Shown here one piece after another: positions 34,600 to 46,270 of a DNA stretch of 64,000 nt. The notes under the pieces were generated by a model that was given only the letters and a program-made list of their open reading frames with translations, made no database searches and had not been told where the DNA came from. Source of the stretch: Harmonia axyridis (Eukaryota; Arthropoda; Insecta; Coleoptera; Coccinellidae); the NCBI RefSeq assembly GCF_914767665.1, contig NC_059507.1, positions 19,966,718 to 20,030,717 of the forward strand. Direction: 5' to 3'. The position numbers and the translations under genes were made by a program. Position 1 is the first letter of the stretch, and every line of letters begins with the position of its first letter.

Positions 34600-34975
34600 A
34601 GGGCACAATCGATCTTGACGTCGCGGTGTTATGTAACCTCTTAAATTAGATATAATAGGGTTCAATCGCACTGCCGCCTTATAGTATATTCTGCCTCATC
34701 AGAGCTATTCTCGCCATTACTTGATTCACAGCTCGCCTTCCAGTTCCAGATTTCTTTAGGCTTAAGGAGGCTACTTCTTCACTTCTAAAAGTTTCTTGTT
34801 CAAAGCATATTTTGCGTTGGCTAATGATAACGAGGCATTCAAAGACCAGATGATCCGGAGTTTCTTCCTCCTCCCCACATAATCTGCATTCGTCATTTTC
34901 TGTTAGACCTATTATCATCAAGTGCTCCTTGAGTCGACAATGCCCTACAAGGAATCCAATGAAAAGGTATAGCAT
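34600..34975 (-). mobile_element. Jockey/I-like retrotransposon C-terminus, copy 1
   Basis: The minus frame reads GHCRLKEHLMIIGLTENDEC, then RLCGEEEETPDHLVFECLVI. The C-x2-C...H-x4-C arrangement is the zinc-knuckle-like tail after RNase H in these elements. It is closely related to the frame at 35342-35013, so two tail copies lie in tandem. Confidence 0.8.
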
Positions 34976-35012
34976 ATTTTTGCTAGATTAGATTAAGATT
35001 CAATCAAGGAGA

Positions 35013-35342
35013 TCACATTTCACTGCGATCTAATGGTCTTTTGTGCCCCTCATCAGAGCTATTTTCTCCATAACGTGATCTACAGCTCGCCTTCCAGTTC
35101 CAGATATTCTCCAATATCTGGGATGGCTTCGAGGAGGCTGATTCCTCACTTCTATAAGTTTCGTGTCCATGGCAGGTTTTGCGTTGGTTAGCGATGGCGA
35201 GGCATTTCGTCACTAGGTGATCCGGAGTTTCTTTCTCCTCTCCACAGAATCTGCACTCGTCTTTTTCTGTTAGACACATTTTCATGAGGTGTTTCCTAAG
35301 GCGGCAATGCTCTGTGAAAAATCCAGTTCGGAGGTGTAGCAT
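35013..35342 (-). mobile_element. Jockey/I-like retrotransposon C-terminus, copy 2
   Basis: The minus frame reads EHCRLRKHLMKMCLTEKDEC and RFCGEEKETPDHLVTKCLAI, the same tail as at 34975-34680. It follows the RNase H region at 35784-35383 and is probably the same original copy, with a frame change between them. Confidence 0.82.
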
Positions 35343-35382
35343 ATTCTGACTAAGATCCAGAAACTTCTTGGATCTTGTAGAG

Positions 35383-35784
35383 TCAAGGTTTCGAAGAAAC
35401 TTTTTGGAGTGATTCAGGGCGTTTTTCTCTTTCGGTTGCCTCCTTTTCCTGAAACTCTTTCTTGTAGGTACATCTGTCTATACCGCAGAAAGGTTCCGGG
35501 CCGATGAAAGGAGTTTGTGCTCCTTTTCTGGCATGTGTGTTGGCCTCCTCGTTCCCTCTGATTCCCGAATGGCTGGGAACCCAGACTGAAAAGCCCCTGT
35601 TATTCTTACCCATTTCATTTCTTCGGCACTCCAATACCATCTTAGAATCGATGATATGTGAGCTCAGTGCTTTAATTGTAGCCTGACTATCGGAATGTAG
35701 CGCTGTGTCATATTTCCGATAGTTTCTTGCTATGTTAACTTCTACAATATTTTTGTTAAGATTCAGATACTTCTTAGATCTCAC
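35383..35784 (-). mobile_element. Jockey/I-like retrotransposon RNase H domain
   Basis: The minus frame contains DTALHSDSQATIKALSS (RNase H motif with catalytic Asp), then GFSVWVPSHSGIRGNEEANT, ending with FIGPEPFCGI. The beginning of the frame, RSKKYLNLNKNI, resembles the end of another tail copy rather than RNase H. This suggests two truncated elements were joined here. A further tail-like stretch continues to about 35880. Confidence 0.85.
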
Positions 35785-36049
35785 AGTGACAAATTCCGAA
35801 GAAACTTTTCAGAATTATCCAACCCTGGAAGATTCCGCTAGAGTGTTATCCTTTCGGTTTTTCCTCCTTTTAAACCTCTCACATACTAATCAAGATTCCT
35901 CTCGACTATTTTATAGCCATCTTCCTACACCCAGTATTCAATATACGGCGAAATATCAAAAGACCTCAAACTGCTCAACTCCCAATCAAAGATCCAAGTG
36001 CTTCATCATAAGACGATTATAATTCCCATCACAATATAACCACCGGAGC

Positions 36050-36540
36050 ACCGAATGACTGAACGTCTATGTATGTAACACGTCGAATGACGGTGTCAAT
36101 TTCCCCAATATGTATGCATAAACACCTACTCTTTGATTTGGTCCCACGAGCCGCGCTAATCTCCAGAAACCGATAAAACAGGGTTCGTCAATTGATGTCG
36201 GGCACAGTCTAGAGAGGCTTAATTCATTTCCCTAATAACTTGCTTCCCAATGCCGCGAATTAGTACGAAACGATCCCCCCTTCTGCGTATTCAAACTAAT
36301 ACTTATTGCTTCTCGTGCCATGCGAGTACAGAGCATCGCCAATTTTGCAGGTGGGTAAGTAGTTGCTCACAATGGCATGCTGCCGGGGAGACGGATGCTC
36401 AAAAGATGAATAATTAAGTACATAATTCCCGCGGTTATTTGTGTATCGGACTGGGAAATTGAGATGTGTAATCTGTACGGGTAGAGTTGATGTTTGTGGG
36501 TGTCTGGGGTGGAGTGGTGTACTACATTTGTATATGGAGG
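36050..36540. other. GC-richer, repeat-poor intron block
   Basis: Composition is higher in G+C than the flanks, with no transposon match. It ends where mariner copy 3 begins. Candidate non-coding regulatory DNA; no direct evidence of function. Confidence 0.3.
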
Positions 36541-36553
36541 GTTTAATAATAAT

Positions 36554-37495
36554 ACTTTGCTTCCGCCGTTTTTTCTGTAATTCGAGGCTTTATTGTAAAA
36601 AACTGGTATACATTTATGATTCAAAGTATTGTCCTTCGCTGTCCACTACTTTCTCCCATCTTTCGAGCAACGTACGAACCCCGCAGTGAAACAACAGGTT
36701 ATCTTTTGAAGCGATACACGAATGGAATCAATGTTTCACTTCTTCATAAGACCGGAAGTACTGGTCAGCCAGGCCACGTGCCTTTGATCGAAACAAGTGA
36801 TAGTTCGAGGGAGCAACGCCTTGATAATACGGCGTATGGGGTAGGACAATTTCAACGTTTCCAAGTATATCTTCACCACTTTTGCAATATGTAAAATCAC
36901 TTTGTCATGCCTCTCGTTCTATTGCGACTGTTCGTCTTGGAAGGCTCGGCTCAAACGCATTAATTGCGTTCTATAACGATCCCCTGTGAATGTTTCAGTC
37001 GGTTTTAACAACTCAATATAGACTACGCCGAGCTGGTCCCATCCAATATTGTTCATAACCTTGGAACCGTGAATATTTGGTTTGATCGTCGACGTGGAAA
37101 CATGGACGGGATTATCGTAATGAACCCATTTTTTGTCTCTTGTCACAATGTGATGCAGAAATTCCTTAGGTCTTTGCGTTGCGAGCAACTGTTCACAAGC
37201 AAACAAACGCCTTTCAACATCTCTCGGTTTCAAATCGTATAACACCCAATTTCCTTGTTTTTGAAACATTCCTATGACTTTCAGGCGTTTTGAAATGACT
37301 TGTTTTTTTGATCAAGTGATGCTTCCAATTCTGCATCTTCGAAAACCCTCCTTCTTCCACCGCCATGCTGGCCTTCGACGTTGAAATCACAGTTTTTAAA
37401 GCGTTGAAACCACTCTAGGCACGTTCTTTCACTAATAGCGATCTCACCATAGGTATTTGAGAGCATTCGATGAGCCTCAGTCGCCAGATTTCGGC
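36554..37495 (-). mobile_element. mariner (mauritiana-type) copy 3, truncated
   Basis: ACTTTGCTTCCGCCGTTTTT at the left is the remaining terminal repeat. On the minus strand the transposase starts within the N-terminal domain (TEAHRMLSNTYGEIAISERT, EWFQRFKNCDFNVEGQHGGG). It continues after a shift as QKQGNWVLYDLKPRDVERRL, FACEQLLATQRPKEFLHHIV and RDKKWVHYDNP. The first catalytic residue of TGDEKW is changed, and the second half is only partly readable. The 5' end is cut and abuts a different transposase. Confidence 0.88.
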
Positions 37496-37499
37496 ATGC

Positions 37500-37670
37500 A
37501 CAGTTTCTCGTTGTGAGTGCATCGGCATCTTCAAAATAACATGTGGATTTTCTAATCCCCAAATGTGGATTGTGCTCATTAAGATATCCTCTGAGGTGAA
37601 AATGAGCTACATCAGAAAAATGGTTTTTTTTCGGGAAAATGTTCGTTTTTGACCATACAATCATTAGCCT
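37500..37670 (-). mobile_element. fragment of a second Tc1/mariner-superfamily transposase
   Basis: The minus frame reads HFSDVAHFHLRGYLNEHNPH and then CYFEDADALTT. The first part matches FSDEAHFHLxGYVNxQN, which holds the first catalytic Asp of DD41D-type transposases (compare LFSDEAHFWLNGYVNKQN at 52617-53544). The second resembles the PYFFED segment about 35 residues downstream in intact proteins, implying an internal deletion. It is fused in frame to mariner copy 3. Confidence 0.55.
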
Positions 37671-37679
37671 ATTGAGGCG

Positions 37680-38535
37680 GAAAAGCTTCGGATTGTCACG
37701 AGGTTTCAGTTCAGGTTGAACGCTGTGAGCTCACATATCGAAGTCTTTTTGTGAAATTATTCTCAGAGAAGTGCAAATAATATTCTTAAGCACGATGACT
37801 TGTTGATGTCAAAGAATGTTGAGACACAGTTCACGATATAGCAGCCATGTTTTCAGGTGTACATACTGGACGAAAAAGTGAAGTGTTTCATCCAATAACG
37901 ACGTAGTTCACGAACTCGTTTCACCAATTGATCCACAAACTGCCGAGACGGCATATCATTTCTTTTGAATTTTTCACGTCAATTTCTTGAAGTTTGAATA
38001 GAAGATTCACGACTTTGGAATCAAGGTTTTATTTTTCTTTATTTTTCCTAATATTTTCAGGCATACATAGACCCATTTCGTTAATATCAAATGTTAAACT
38101 TACTTTCTGTCATAACATCGAATGGCGAAAGTGTTGCCAGACTCCAAATAGCAACTACTTCAGAATGCAAATGTTTGATGGCTCACACACACAAATCGGC
38201 ATTGAGCTTATATCCAAAATGTACAAAAACAAGTCAGCAATCATATAGGTATATAAAACAAATTATAAATTATAGTACTTATACCCAATGATCACCCGAA
38301 TCTCACAGCATGAAGAATGCAATTATACATACATTTGAAATAACATTTATTGCTCACACAACAAGTACTCTATAAGCTTACACTTGAACTCAATGTATTC
38401 AACAATTTTAGACAGAAACTTCTTTGAAATGAAGCTGTTTTATGTCTCGGCACTAAGCAATATGTGTGAAGTTATTTGCGAGCTTTCAGAGTGGTGTCAC
38501 TGGAATGCTCTGATTTTAAATATCAGTAAGACAGA
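37680..38535. other. no recognisable feature
   Basis: AT-rich intron DNA; no element ends or coding matches were seen. Confidence 0.4.
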
Positions 38536-41500
38536 ATATACAGGGTGAGTCTTTGACTTGTACATATATTTTAACCGTAGATTCTTGAGGTCAAAAGAAA
38601 CACTTTTTTCATTTACCATTTTTTCCGATTCGGCTCGGTTGAAAAGATATGGCCATTTTAAGTTTTCATAATGAGCTATGCCGAACCTGGAAATCAGCCC
38701 ACTGCATAAATTTATACCATTTGAACTTTGGAAATGGGTTACTATATTAGCAAAACAAGCATAAACTCACTTTTTCCATTCCCATTGGTGACCGAAGTAT
38801 TATTTTCAATATAATAAATGAGTTAAAGCAATTTCGTGGGAGATAAATATGTTGATTATTTTTCTCTTGATTTCTATTTTATATTCGATAATAATAAAAA
38901 ATTCAGCTTGCAACCACCCATATTAAATCTAATATTCATATCCAATCATTTATTTTCGCTTTTTCACTTCGTTTCGTATTACCAATTCATATAACCTTTC
39001 ATTTTCATAAAGGTGAAATAAACATTAATGATAATCATCTGTGGACTTCCCACGTTGCCAAGTTTACAATCACAAAACACTATAATGACAAAAAACCTAC
39101 AGAATAATAAGCTAAATCTATGTACCTATGAATACTAATCATCTCGCATCTGTAATGTTATGTTTAAAGGTTATGTTATGTTTTGTCAATAAAATTCAAG
39201 AAACCCAACAAACGGTTGAAGTTTTGTACATAACTAGAAATTTGGGCTAATTGAGTATATTTTGTTATCTAGAGGTCAGCAAAAAAGTGGTATTCAAACC
39301 AGTATTCAATTTGAATTCTTATTATCATGGAATCAGTGAGAAAAGTTTTGAATTTTTAGGGTAGCAAAAAGTGTAAGAACGCTTGCATTTTGGATTGAAT
39401 GAACCCAGAATACTTTATCTAAGTACCTACACAATAACTTAGCTCGAAAATGAAAAGGCAGTTTCATGAATGGATTTATGTGGAAGATGGAATCACCTCT
39501 GTATCACACAGAGGTAATTTTGTGATGGAAAAATTCCGATTTTATCTTGTTGAAAATAACAGTAGTATGAGGAGTAATAAATAATTTCCAGAAGGAATTG
39601 AATTTTTTTCCTTTTTCATCCTAGAAGCTTATAAGTTTCATGAATCTTCAATATTCCATTATTGATTAATTATTGATCTTGATTTTTGTATTAAAAATGA
39701 AATGGTGGTATTCAATATGAATATCCACTATTGAATATTCTGCTTTTTTCAACTCACTGAAGTTTTTTATTTATTTTCACGTTAAAACAATTTTGGCCCT
39801 CTTAAAAGTATGTCAATCAAATGTTCTAGGATGAAATTATCGAATAGCAAATGGATAGAAGTATTCAATCACGTAAAAATGAAATTTTAGGATGTATTGT
39901 TATGTATCGATGAAAGTTCAGAAGACTGGAAGAAGATTATAGTAATGTTTGGTAGCAGCAGTTTTTAATGGGATTTCAGATCTTGATTGGTGTTATTTTA
40001 TAAGGAGCCTAGTTTGTGAAAATTCACTTGAAAATGAGTTTCGATCAGAATTATTCAAAATAGAATATTAACTTTAATGAAATATCTTCATATTATAGGG
40101 CTGTGCCAAAGCTCAGTAATTTGTTATCATGAAAATATTTGAAATCCTTTTCTTCTTAGTGTTCACTAATGCCAATATTCTGTCTGAAAATTTGATACCC
40201 AATAGGTAACTCCAAAAAATGCTCTCGAGTACTTTCGATAATAAAGAAGCAATTAGTCTTTCCTTAATATTATCAATGTTATAATCAACATCTTCGAAAA
40301 TTTCATTTTCCTGAAGATGGTAAAATGGTATTCGGCTAGAAAAAAAGGAAGTACAACGTACAAGTAAATTTACTTGTTTGTTATCGAACAGATAAACTGA
40401 AAATATTATGAAACTTCCCAACAATTATGTGATCTTTTTTTTTTTTTTTCACATATCAACTACATGTAAAATAAATTTTGAATTCTTGTAAGGTATACCT
40501 TTTTTTCAAAAGTACTCAATAAACTGAAGCTTCTGATAAACTTATCGAAAGATTAACAGTGACTTGAAATCATGTATTATTGCCAAATCCACTCTTTTAC
40601 TATAAATCCAGTATTCAAATCAAAATAGAAAAATATTTCTCTTGTGCCCCACAATAGGTATACAACATTCAAAGCAATTTGAAATAAAGATTTTTCATTA
40701 CTGAAACAAAAAAATGCATATCAAAAAACAGGAATTGAAGTAGAAACTACCATAATAATAAATTGTCTTTATTTTCATTTAATTTATAAATAACCAGGTT
40801 TAACATTTTTTACTCTTATACTTCTTACGTAGATTCATTTAGCCTCAGATGGATTGTGCGAAATAAAAAACATTCAATAATTATTAAATTAGGCCTGCCA
40901 TTATTCCAATTAATTCTCAATGATTCCTGATCTCAGATGTATTCATTATATTATTATAATATCTATAAACCACGGACAGTAACTACAAACTATGTATATG
41001 CCTTAAAATATCAATAGCTATTGATTCTGAAACATATGGATTGGATCAGTACATGTACTAGATAATAGGATAGGATCTGCGTTAATGGTGGAATCAGTGA
41101 CTTTGAAATTATTTTTCAGTACATCGATGAGTATGAAGTTTGAATAAATATTTATTACTAGTATAACTAGTGCTTCACTTATTCAAGTAGTTGAATTTAT
41201 CAACAGAATCATTGTATTGTAGATTTTTGGTTATTTCAATTAATCAATTTACTTTTCCATTCATTATATGGAAAAATTATCCTTATGAAATCATGAACAC
41301 CTCACAGCAAACTGTTGCCGGTTGGATTTAATTTGAAGGGGTTCAAGATTCTCTTTAAATACAGGTCATCTGAAACTTCTCTGTATCTAGTGGGCAATCA
41401 TCTTCACGAAGGAAAATCGTCGTCCAATTAAATTCATTATGGTGTTTTTCTGAATGATTCGATGAATTATTAGGAGATCTGAAAGTATACAATAATTATT

Positions 41501-41654
41501 CAATATATTATTTATATTATATAACTTAGTAACTTACTTACGCCGAACTATGTTGTTTCTTATTGAAACATAAAATATTTTCGAATCATATATCGAATTA
41601 TTATTATTATTTGTTTGCCAAACATAACCACAATTCTTCGAGATTTCTCAAATT

Positions 41655-41905
41655 TTCAGTTTGGCCATGCGCATAGAGTAATAAACTCTGAGGCCATGCG
41701 CAATAGTTCAAATCGTTCATAACATACGGTAATCTAGCATATTATGACTTATTTTATTATACAAAATTCGATTTAACATTTCGGATGATACTAATTGTTA
41801 CATTTAATGAAATTCATAATAAAATAAATTTATTAATTCATAAATTTGATGTTTTGTTTAAAAAATTATTCGAGATTCTTCTATGTTGATCGGTCATGCG
41901 CATAG
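41655..41905. promoter_or_regulatory. three CATGCGCA words upstream of the transposase frame
   Basis: GGCCATGCGCATAGAGT, GAGGCCATGCGCAATAG and GGTCATGCGCATAGAATG occur within 250 bp. CATGCGCA is half of the NRF1/Ewg-type palindrome GCGCATGCGC. They lie 200-460 bp before the start codon at 42129. Function is inferred. Confidence 0.35.
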
Positions 41906-41984
41906 AATGATCCGAAAACAATTGAAATTCGAATTTATGGTATCATGATTTCTGTTGCTTTGTTTAATGTAAATGATAAGTATT

Positions 41985-42112
41985 GAGTGTATTTAGTTTG
42001 TTAAGTGTTACCTAAGTGCATTTAACTTGTTAAGTGTTAAGTGTGTTTAGTTTGTTTAGTGTAAGGTGTTTGTTTAGTGTAAAGTGGTTTGTGAAGTTCT
42101 TTAAGTGTGTTA
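41985..42112 (+). repeat. degenerate TTTAGTTTGTTAAGTGT tandem tract
   Basis: About ten imperfect units of (T)TAAGTGT / TTTAGTTTG follow one another directly in front of the transposase frame, so they would be its 5' leader. Confidence 0.6.
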
Positions 42113-42113
42113 A

Positions 42114-42461
42114 GTGGAAATTAGCAGAATGTATTCTAACCAGGAGATGGTAGATATGTTGGAATGCTATTTCACAAATGGAAAAATAGCGAGAAGAGCT
42201 AAAGAAGCTTATGGAAGGCTGTTTCCAAATAGGAGACAGCCAAATGAGAGAACTTTCGTAAGGATTGTTCAAAGATTGCGTGATCATGGAACCCTCGCTA
42301 TCAACATGGTGGATAAGGGCCGAATGCGATCAAGAGCAATGGATGATGTTCTAGATGACGTGCAACAGCACCCCGAAACAAGTACGAGACGTTTCGCATT
42401 GCCCATACCATATTCAAAAGGTACAAGCTTTATTGCCGACGGATTTACCAAAAAGAATTGA
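42114..42461 (+). pseudogene. DUF4817-like transposase N-terminal domain (truncated)
   Basis: The likely start is the Met at 42129. The product begins MYSNQEMVDMLECYFTNG and continues KIARRAKEAYGRLFPNRRQP, NERTFVRIVQRLRDHGTL and HPETSTRRFA. This is the helix-turn-helix domain (DUF4817 type) in front of the catalytic domain of a large insect Tc1/mariner-related transposase group. The two catalytic-domain thirds are missing: after FALPIPYSK the frame drifts and ends. A full protein would be roughly 350 residues, so this copy is about one third. Confidence 0.7.
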
Positions 42462-43447
42462 ATTTTCTCAATGGGTGAGCTTATTCAAATAACTTTATTT
42501 TCAAACTAAGTCGGCTGGTTCCCTCACTTGTCAATGCAAATTCAGTGTTTCAATCCATGATTTTTGACCTGACAACGTAGCAAATATTCATTTCTGTGAG
42601 TCTTTTCTATCAGAGTTGCAATTAGCCAAAGTACCCAATTTTTTGAATTTCACAAATTTTTTTTTTTTTTTTAAACACATATTACTCGAAAACGGGTCAA
42701 TATACGAGAAAATATGAAGAATACTTTTATTTTTTAAATTAGCTAAATATCCTTCAATGAACGTCCTAGTTACTTTTGAGAGTTCGGTTCTTTGAATTTC
42801 TGGTATTTTTATGGGATGAAGTGTTCATAATGAAGAAACGGGGAGATGTGAATACAATTTTGTATACGGAGAAGATTCATCACATACATGAAAAACTATA
42901 TCCCGAAATTCATTTTTTTTCTATACAACCATTTCCGAGATATAACGGAAAATGACATTTTTTTATCGATTTTCAACAGCCTGTATCTTTTTAACCGGGC
43001 CGAATCGGAAAAAATGGTAAATGAAAAAAGGGTTTCTATTGACCTCAGTAATCTTCGGTTGAAATATATGTACAAGTCAAAGACTCACCCTGTATACTCT
43101 CTTATTACTAACACTCATTCGGATCGTTTGGTATATTTGATGGATATTTGAATTCACTTCCTGAGATACAAAAAAATAGTAAGTTCTTATTGCATTATCT
43201 GCAAGATTAAGGTTTCGATATCTACTGAGTCCACGGGAAGTATTCATTACAGTATGGTTTATTGCTTTCTTCATTATAATGTGATGCTATGGGAACATTC
43301 AATTCAATCGAGTAGAGTGTTGGTAGCTCAAAAGACGATACTGAATTTGAATATTCACCTATCCACAAGGCTTTTGATTTGGTCGGACCATTTGGCATTA
43401 CTGTCTTATAGAGATTATGTGATATAAATATGTCATCTTCAAGAGCG

Positions 43448-43501
43448 CAATTGGCGAATAAATGAACGGGCGCTCAAAAGCTGATGACTTCACGTCAAAG
43501 G
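43448..43501 (+). repeat. ATTGGC...CACGTC motif, copy B
   Basis: Begins CAATTGGCGAATAAATGAAC and ends GACTTCACGTCAAAGG. It shares GGCGCTCAAAA and ACTTCACGTCA with copy C (57751-57803). Confidence 0.55.
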
Positions 43502-43559
43502 AAGAGTAGATTGAAGGTAGAACTTGAACTATCTGCATATCTCTTTAGTAATTACATAA

Positions 43560-44110
43560 TCGGTAATAGAATAAAGCCAGGCGGTAAGTAATCAATCACA
43601 TAATTCGTCCGAAGAAACCTTCGCCTCAAAATTGACGAAAGTTCCACGTCATGCGATCACGGCCTCCTTACTCATTTTGATAAGGTTTCCAAAGTTACCC
43701 CCGTTCCTAATAAACCAATTAGGGGCGTCGAGAGCCCCGGAATTTCAGTTGGGAAAAGTTAAAATTTCATAAAGATATCAATGCGACTAATTACTTAGCG
43801 ACTGCCCGAGAAAGTGAATAATGGGTTTAATAGTGTAATAATTATTTTATTAAATTTCGGACAATCTCTCCTCGCTCTAATTCAATTTTCATCCCTGATA
43901 ATTTTCCTCAAGACCTACGCTCGGATATTCTCGCGATTATTTCAGAATTTTTCATTAGGTCCTAATTTCTTGGGCCGCTTTTTCTCTGCCATTCCTGCCT
44001 CTCAGCAGGTTTTTCATTGGCGCGGAGGTGGCGCGCTCTAAATTTCGTAGGAAATTTCGCTGCAGTGACAACGTCGTTATTCTAGGGAGATTCCGTAGTT
44101 TGCATCGGAG
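43560..44110. other. GC-richer, repeat-poor intron block
   Basis: Contains ordered AT cores (CGACTAATTACTTAGCG at about 43787) within CpG-rich sequence. There is no transposon or protein match. Looks like conserved non-coding DNA. Confidence 0.35.
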
Positions 44111-44147
44111 GAATTAAGAAGTATTAATTCCGTGATTAATTTTGCGA

Positions 44148-44295
44148 AGATTGGTCTTTTGTATTAGAAGAACTTTATTAATAGTTGGTTGGCTGGATGA
44201 AATTGGCTGCTTCAAGATTATCAAGTATCAGTTAGTAGTACGCTAAAGTGGGTTATTTGTTGATGAAATACATCATGAGTTCTGAGAAGAAGTTC
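44148..44295 (+). repeat. dispersed repeat, copy 2
   Basis: Begins TTGCGAAGATTGGTCTTTTG and aligns with 31843-31990 in the same orientation, with mismatches and small indels. Confidence 0.45.
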
Positions 44296-44359
44296 TCAAA
44301 ACAATAATTGAATACTATTTTGACTTATTCATAAATAATTGGTGGAATTATACTAAATG

Positions 44360-44600
44360 ACCCGGAAAAGGGAACACCCAGTAATAAAAAATTCTTTATA
44401 AAAATCTTTTGTAAAAATTTTCCTCAGAGTTATGTTGGTGCTTGGTCAAACTTTAACAGTTCAAAAAATGTGAAACTAATAATGTTTTTAGCGTACATGA
44501 TATATTATGCACTCAGGAACACGTAAGGTAATAGTTTTAGTAGGATTATTGATTTTCTATTGAGGTATCTCATCCCAGCTAGAGTATTTGGACTAGTTGG
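44360..44600 (-). mobile_element. Tc1 remnant, C-terminal and 3' end
   Basis: On the minus strand WDEIPQ, a stop, then KINN are the homologue of AWDEIPQKEIDHLI at 32965-33010. The element ends with ACTGGGTGTTCCCTTTTCCG, matching the end at 33158. Nothing else of the transposase is left. Confidence 0.6.
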
Positions 44601-45013
44601 AGGATGGTTTGAAGGAAGTGAACTTCTTCCATAACACCCAAACATATTTATTGAGTGAAAGATAACAAATCGATTTGTTTGTCTTCGATATAGGCAAAAA
44701 CATTCTTGCTATGTGGGATATTATATTAAATCGAGACATATTTTTTTCACATAAATGATACACAAGATTTGTAGAATTTGAGTTTTCTAGGATTCCAAGC
44801 ACAAATGTTATGAATGTTTGATCAAAGCTAGAGAAAAAGGCAACGAAGTTGATACATAAATAATCAGGAGGCTACTGCAAATCGAAAAAAAGTAATAAAA
44901 TACAGTATTTCAGTTGAAATATCGAAGATGTATGTACTTATTAATATGAGCAGCAACAACGCAGTGCTGAAAATATTTCATATTGATAGAGCAGTGATCC
45001 CTGCCCAACAAAC

Positions 45014-45425
45014 CAGTTATAATATCACAAAAGAATACACAATGTTCGATTATTCACCGATTCAATTGACGTAGTTCGCGAAACACCACTCGAACTGCGC
45101 TCTCGTGATGTTTCGCGAACTACGTCGAGTGATGAGGTTCGAATGATTGAAATATATTGCCTGTGCTCGAATTGGTATTCGTTACAATTATATAACGAAT
45201 AATTTCAATAACTATAACCAGACCACTGCATTTTGAAAATTCAATGAACTTGATTTTATTTTTTTACCGAACATCCAAGAATGTTACTATGGAATTGATC
45301 CCAATATGGCAGGAGACAAAGCAACAAAACGATCATACCACGTCGTCAAGGGTATACCCACTTATCAATAAGACGTTACTATGGGAAATTTACAGATTCT
45401 ATTGGTTCTTCATAACATGAGTTTT
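45014..45425 (-). repeat. 400-bp dispersed repeat carrying a CpG hairpin, copy 2
   Basis: Reverse-complement copy of 17455-17850. Its hairpin at 45068-45126 is an exact inverted repeat, GACGTAGTTCGCGAAACA and TGTTTCGCGAACTACGTC, with loop CCACTCGAACTGCGCTCTCG. When both repeats are set in the same orientation, the loop runs the opposite way in this copy. Confidence 0.78.
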
Positions 45426-45819
45426 ATAATCAATAAAATCGTACCTTTCATTCTCAGTAAAATTCTAGTGTACCATCAACCGTGACCCATTCTGTATATG
45501 TGGTCTCTAAAGGTACAACCGGCACATGAATCATGAATGGGAGAGCGTTTAAATGGGCCAGACTTCCTTTCAGAGGATTTGTCTTAATTTTTCGATGACA
45601 TATTCTGGAAGTTGTATTAAGTGTACCTCTCAAGCGTGGTCCGGGATGGGGGTCAAGGGGGTCATGACCTCTCCAAATGGAACCACCTAACACTTAATAT
45701 GCGTTTCAAGCAGACAATGTACGAAATTTACCCATCAAAAAACTAGAAGCCCATAACGGCGATCCCCTCCTAAAAATTTAAGGCTAGGACCGCCCTTGGT
45801 ATCTCTTCTATCCGAACAA

Positions 45820-46270
45820 CAACGATATTATCAACGAGACACCGTGTATACACATCAATGTTTTTCCACCCCGCTACCCAAATGCTCCAAATCTTCAGCA
45901 TCCAGTCGTCTTCTAAAACCGATCGACAGTATGCAAACACACACAGGATGGACCCCCCTCCTCCGTCCTTAAAGACGGGGGCGCCCAGACGCCCCATTAC
46001 GTACGACCGTTCGCGCCTGTTTCGTCGCTCGCCCGCCTGCCCCAAGATTCCGTTTTATCGTCTTCGCGAGACTTTTCAGTTCACACGTCGCGCAAATATT
46101 ATGATTACTCGAAGGCCCCGCGATTCAATATTTGATCTCACATTCGGCGACCTTTCCGCCCGACGGGGCTCGAATCGAAGGCAGTCTGGTCCTTCGAGCC
46201 GGATGATCGAGGACGTCCTGATTGGATGGGAGCGTATCCGCTTTGATCTGCGGGACGGCGCCAATTAGAT
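45820..46270. other. GC-rich, repeat-poor intron block
   Basis: This is the most GC-rich stretch of the giant intron (about 45940-46260), with many CpG. Two overlapping frames (45858-46268 plus, 46076-46264 minus) are open because few AT-rich stops occur. Neither shows a domain. Candidate regulatory or conserved DNA. Confidence 0.35.

Larger units (their letters stand above)
38540..43093. mobile_element. 4.55-kb segment bounded by 110-bp inverted repeats
   Basis: CAGGGTGAGTCTTTGACTTG at the left is exactly mirrored at the right (CAAGTCAAAGACTCACCCTG). Similarity continues about 110 bp inward, including CATTTACCATTTTTTCCGAT. TA flanks both ends (38538-38539, 43094-43095). The segment contains a DUF4817-like transposase N-terminus (42114-42461), supporting a Tc1/mariner-superfamily element enlarged by later insertions. 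Two separate insertions in opposite orientation are the alternative. Apart from the listed items, 38700-41650 is featureless AT-rich DNA. Confidence 0.55.

Noticed and set aside
43480..43505. CTGATGA in repeat copy B as a hammerhead core
   Set aside because: No GAAA with a flanking helix follows, and copies A and C lack the word.
45454..45693. 79-codon minus-strand frame with PVVPLETTYTEWVTVDG
   Set aside because: Looks protein-like and may come from an element, but I could not place it in a family or find partner domains, so no call.
45858..46268. 136-codon plus-strand frame in a GC-rich block
   Set aside because: An overlapping frame on the opposite strand is also open, as expected from low stop-codon density in GC-rich DNA; no domain is visible.
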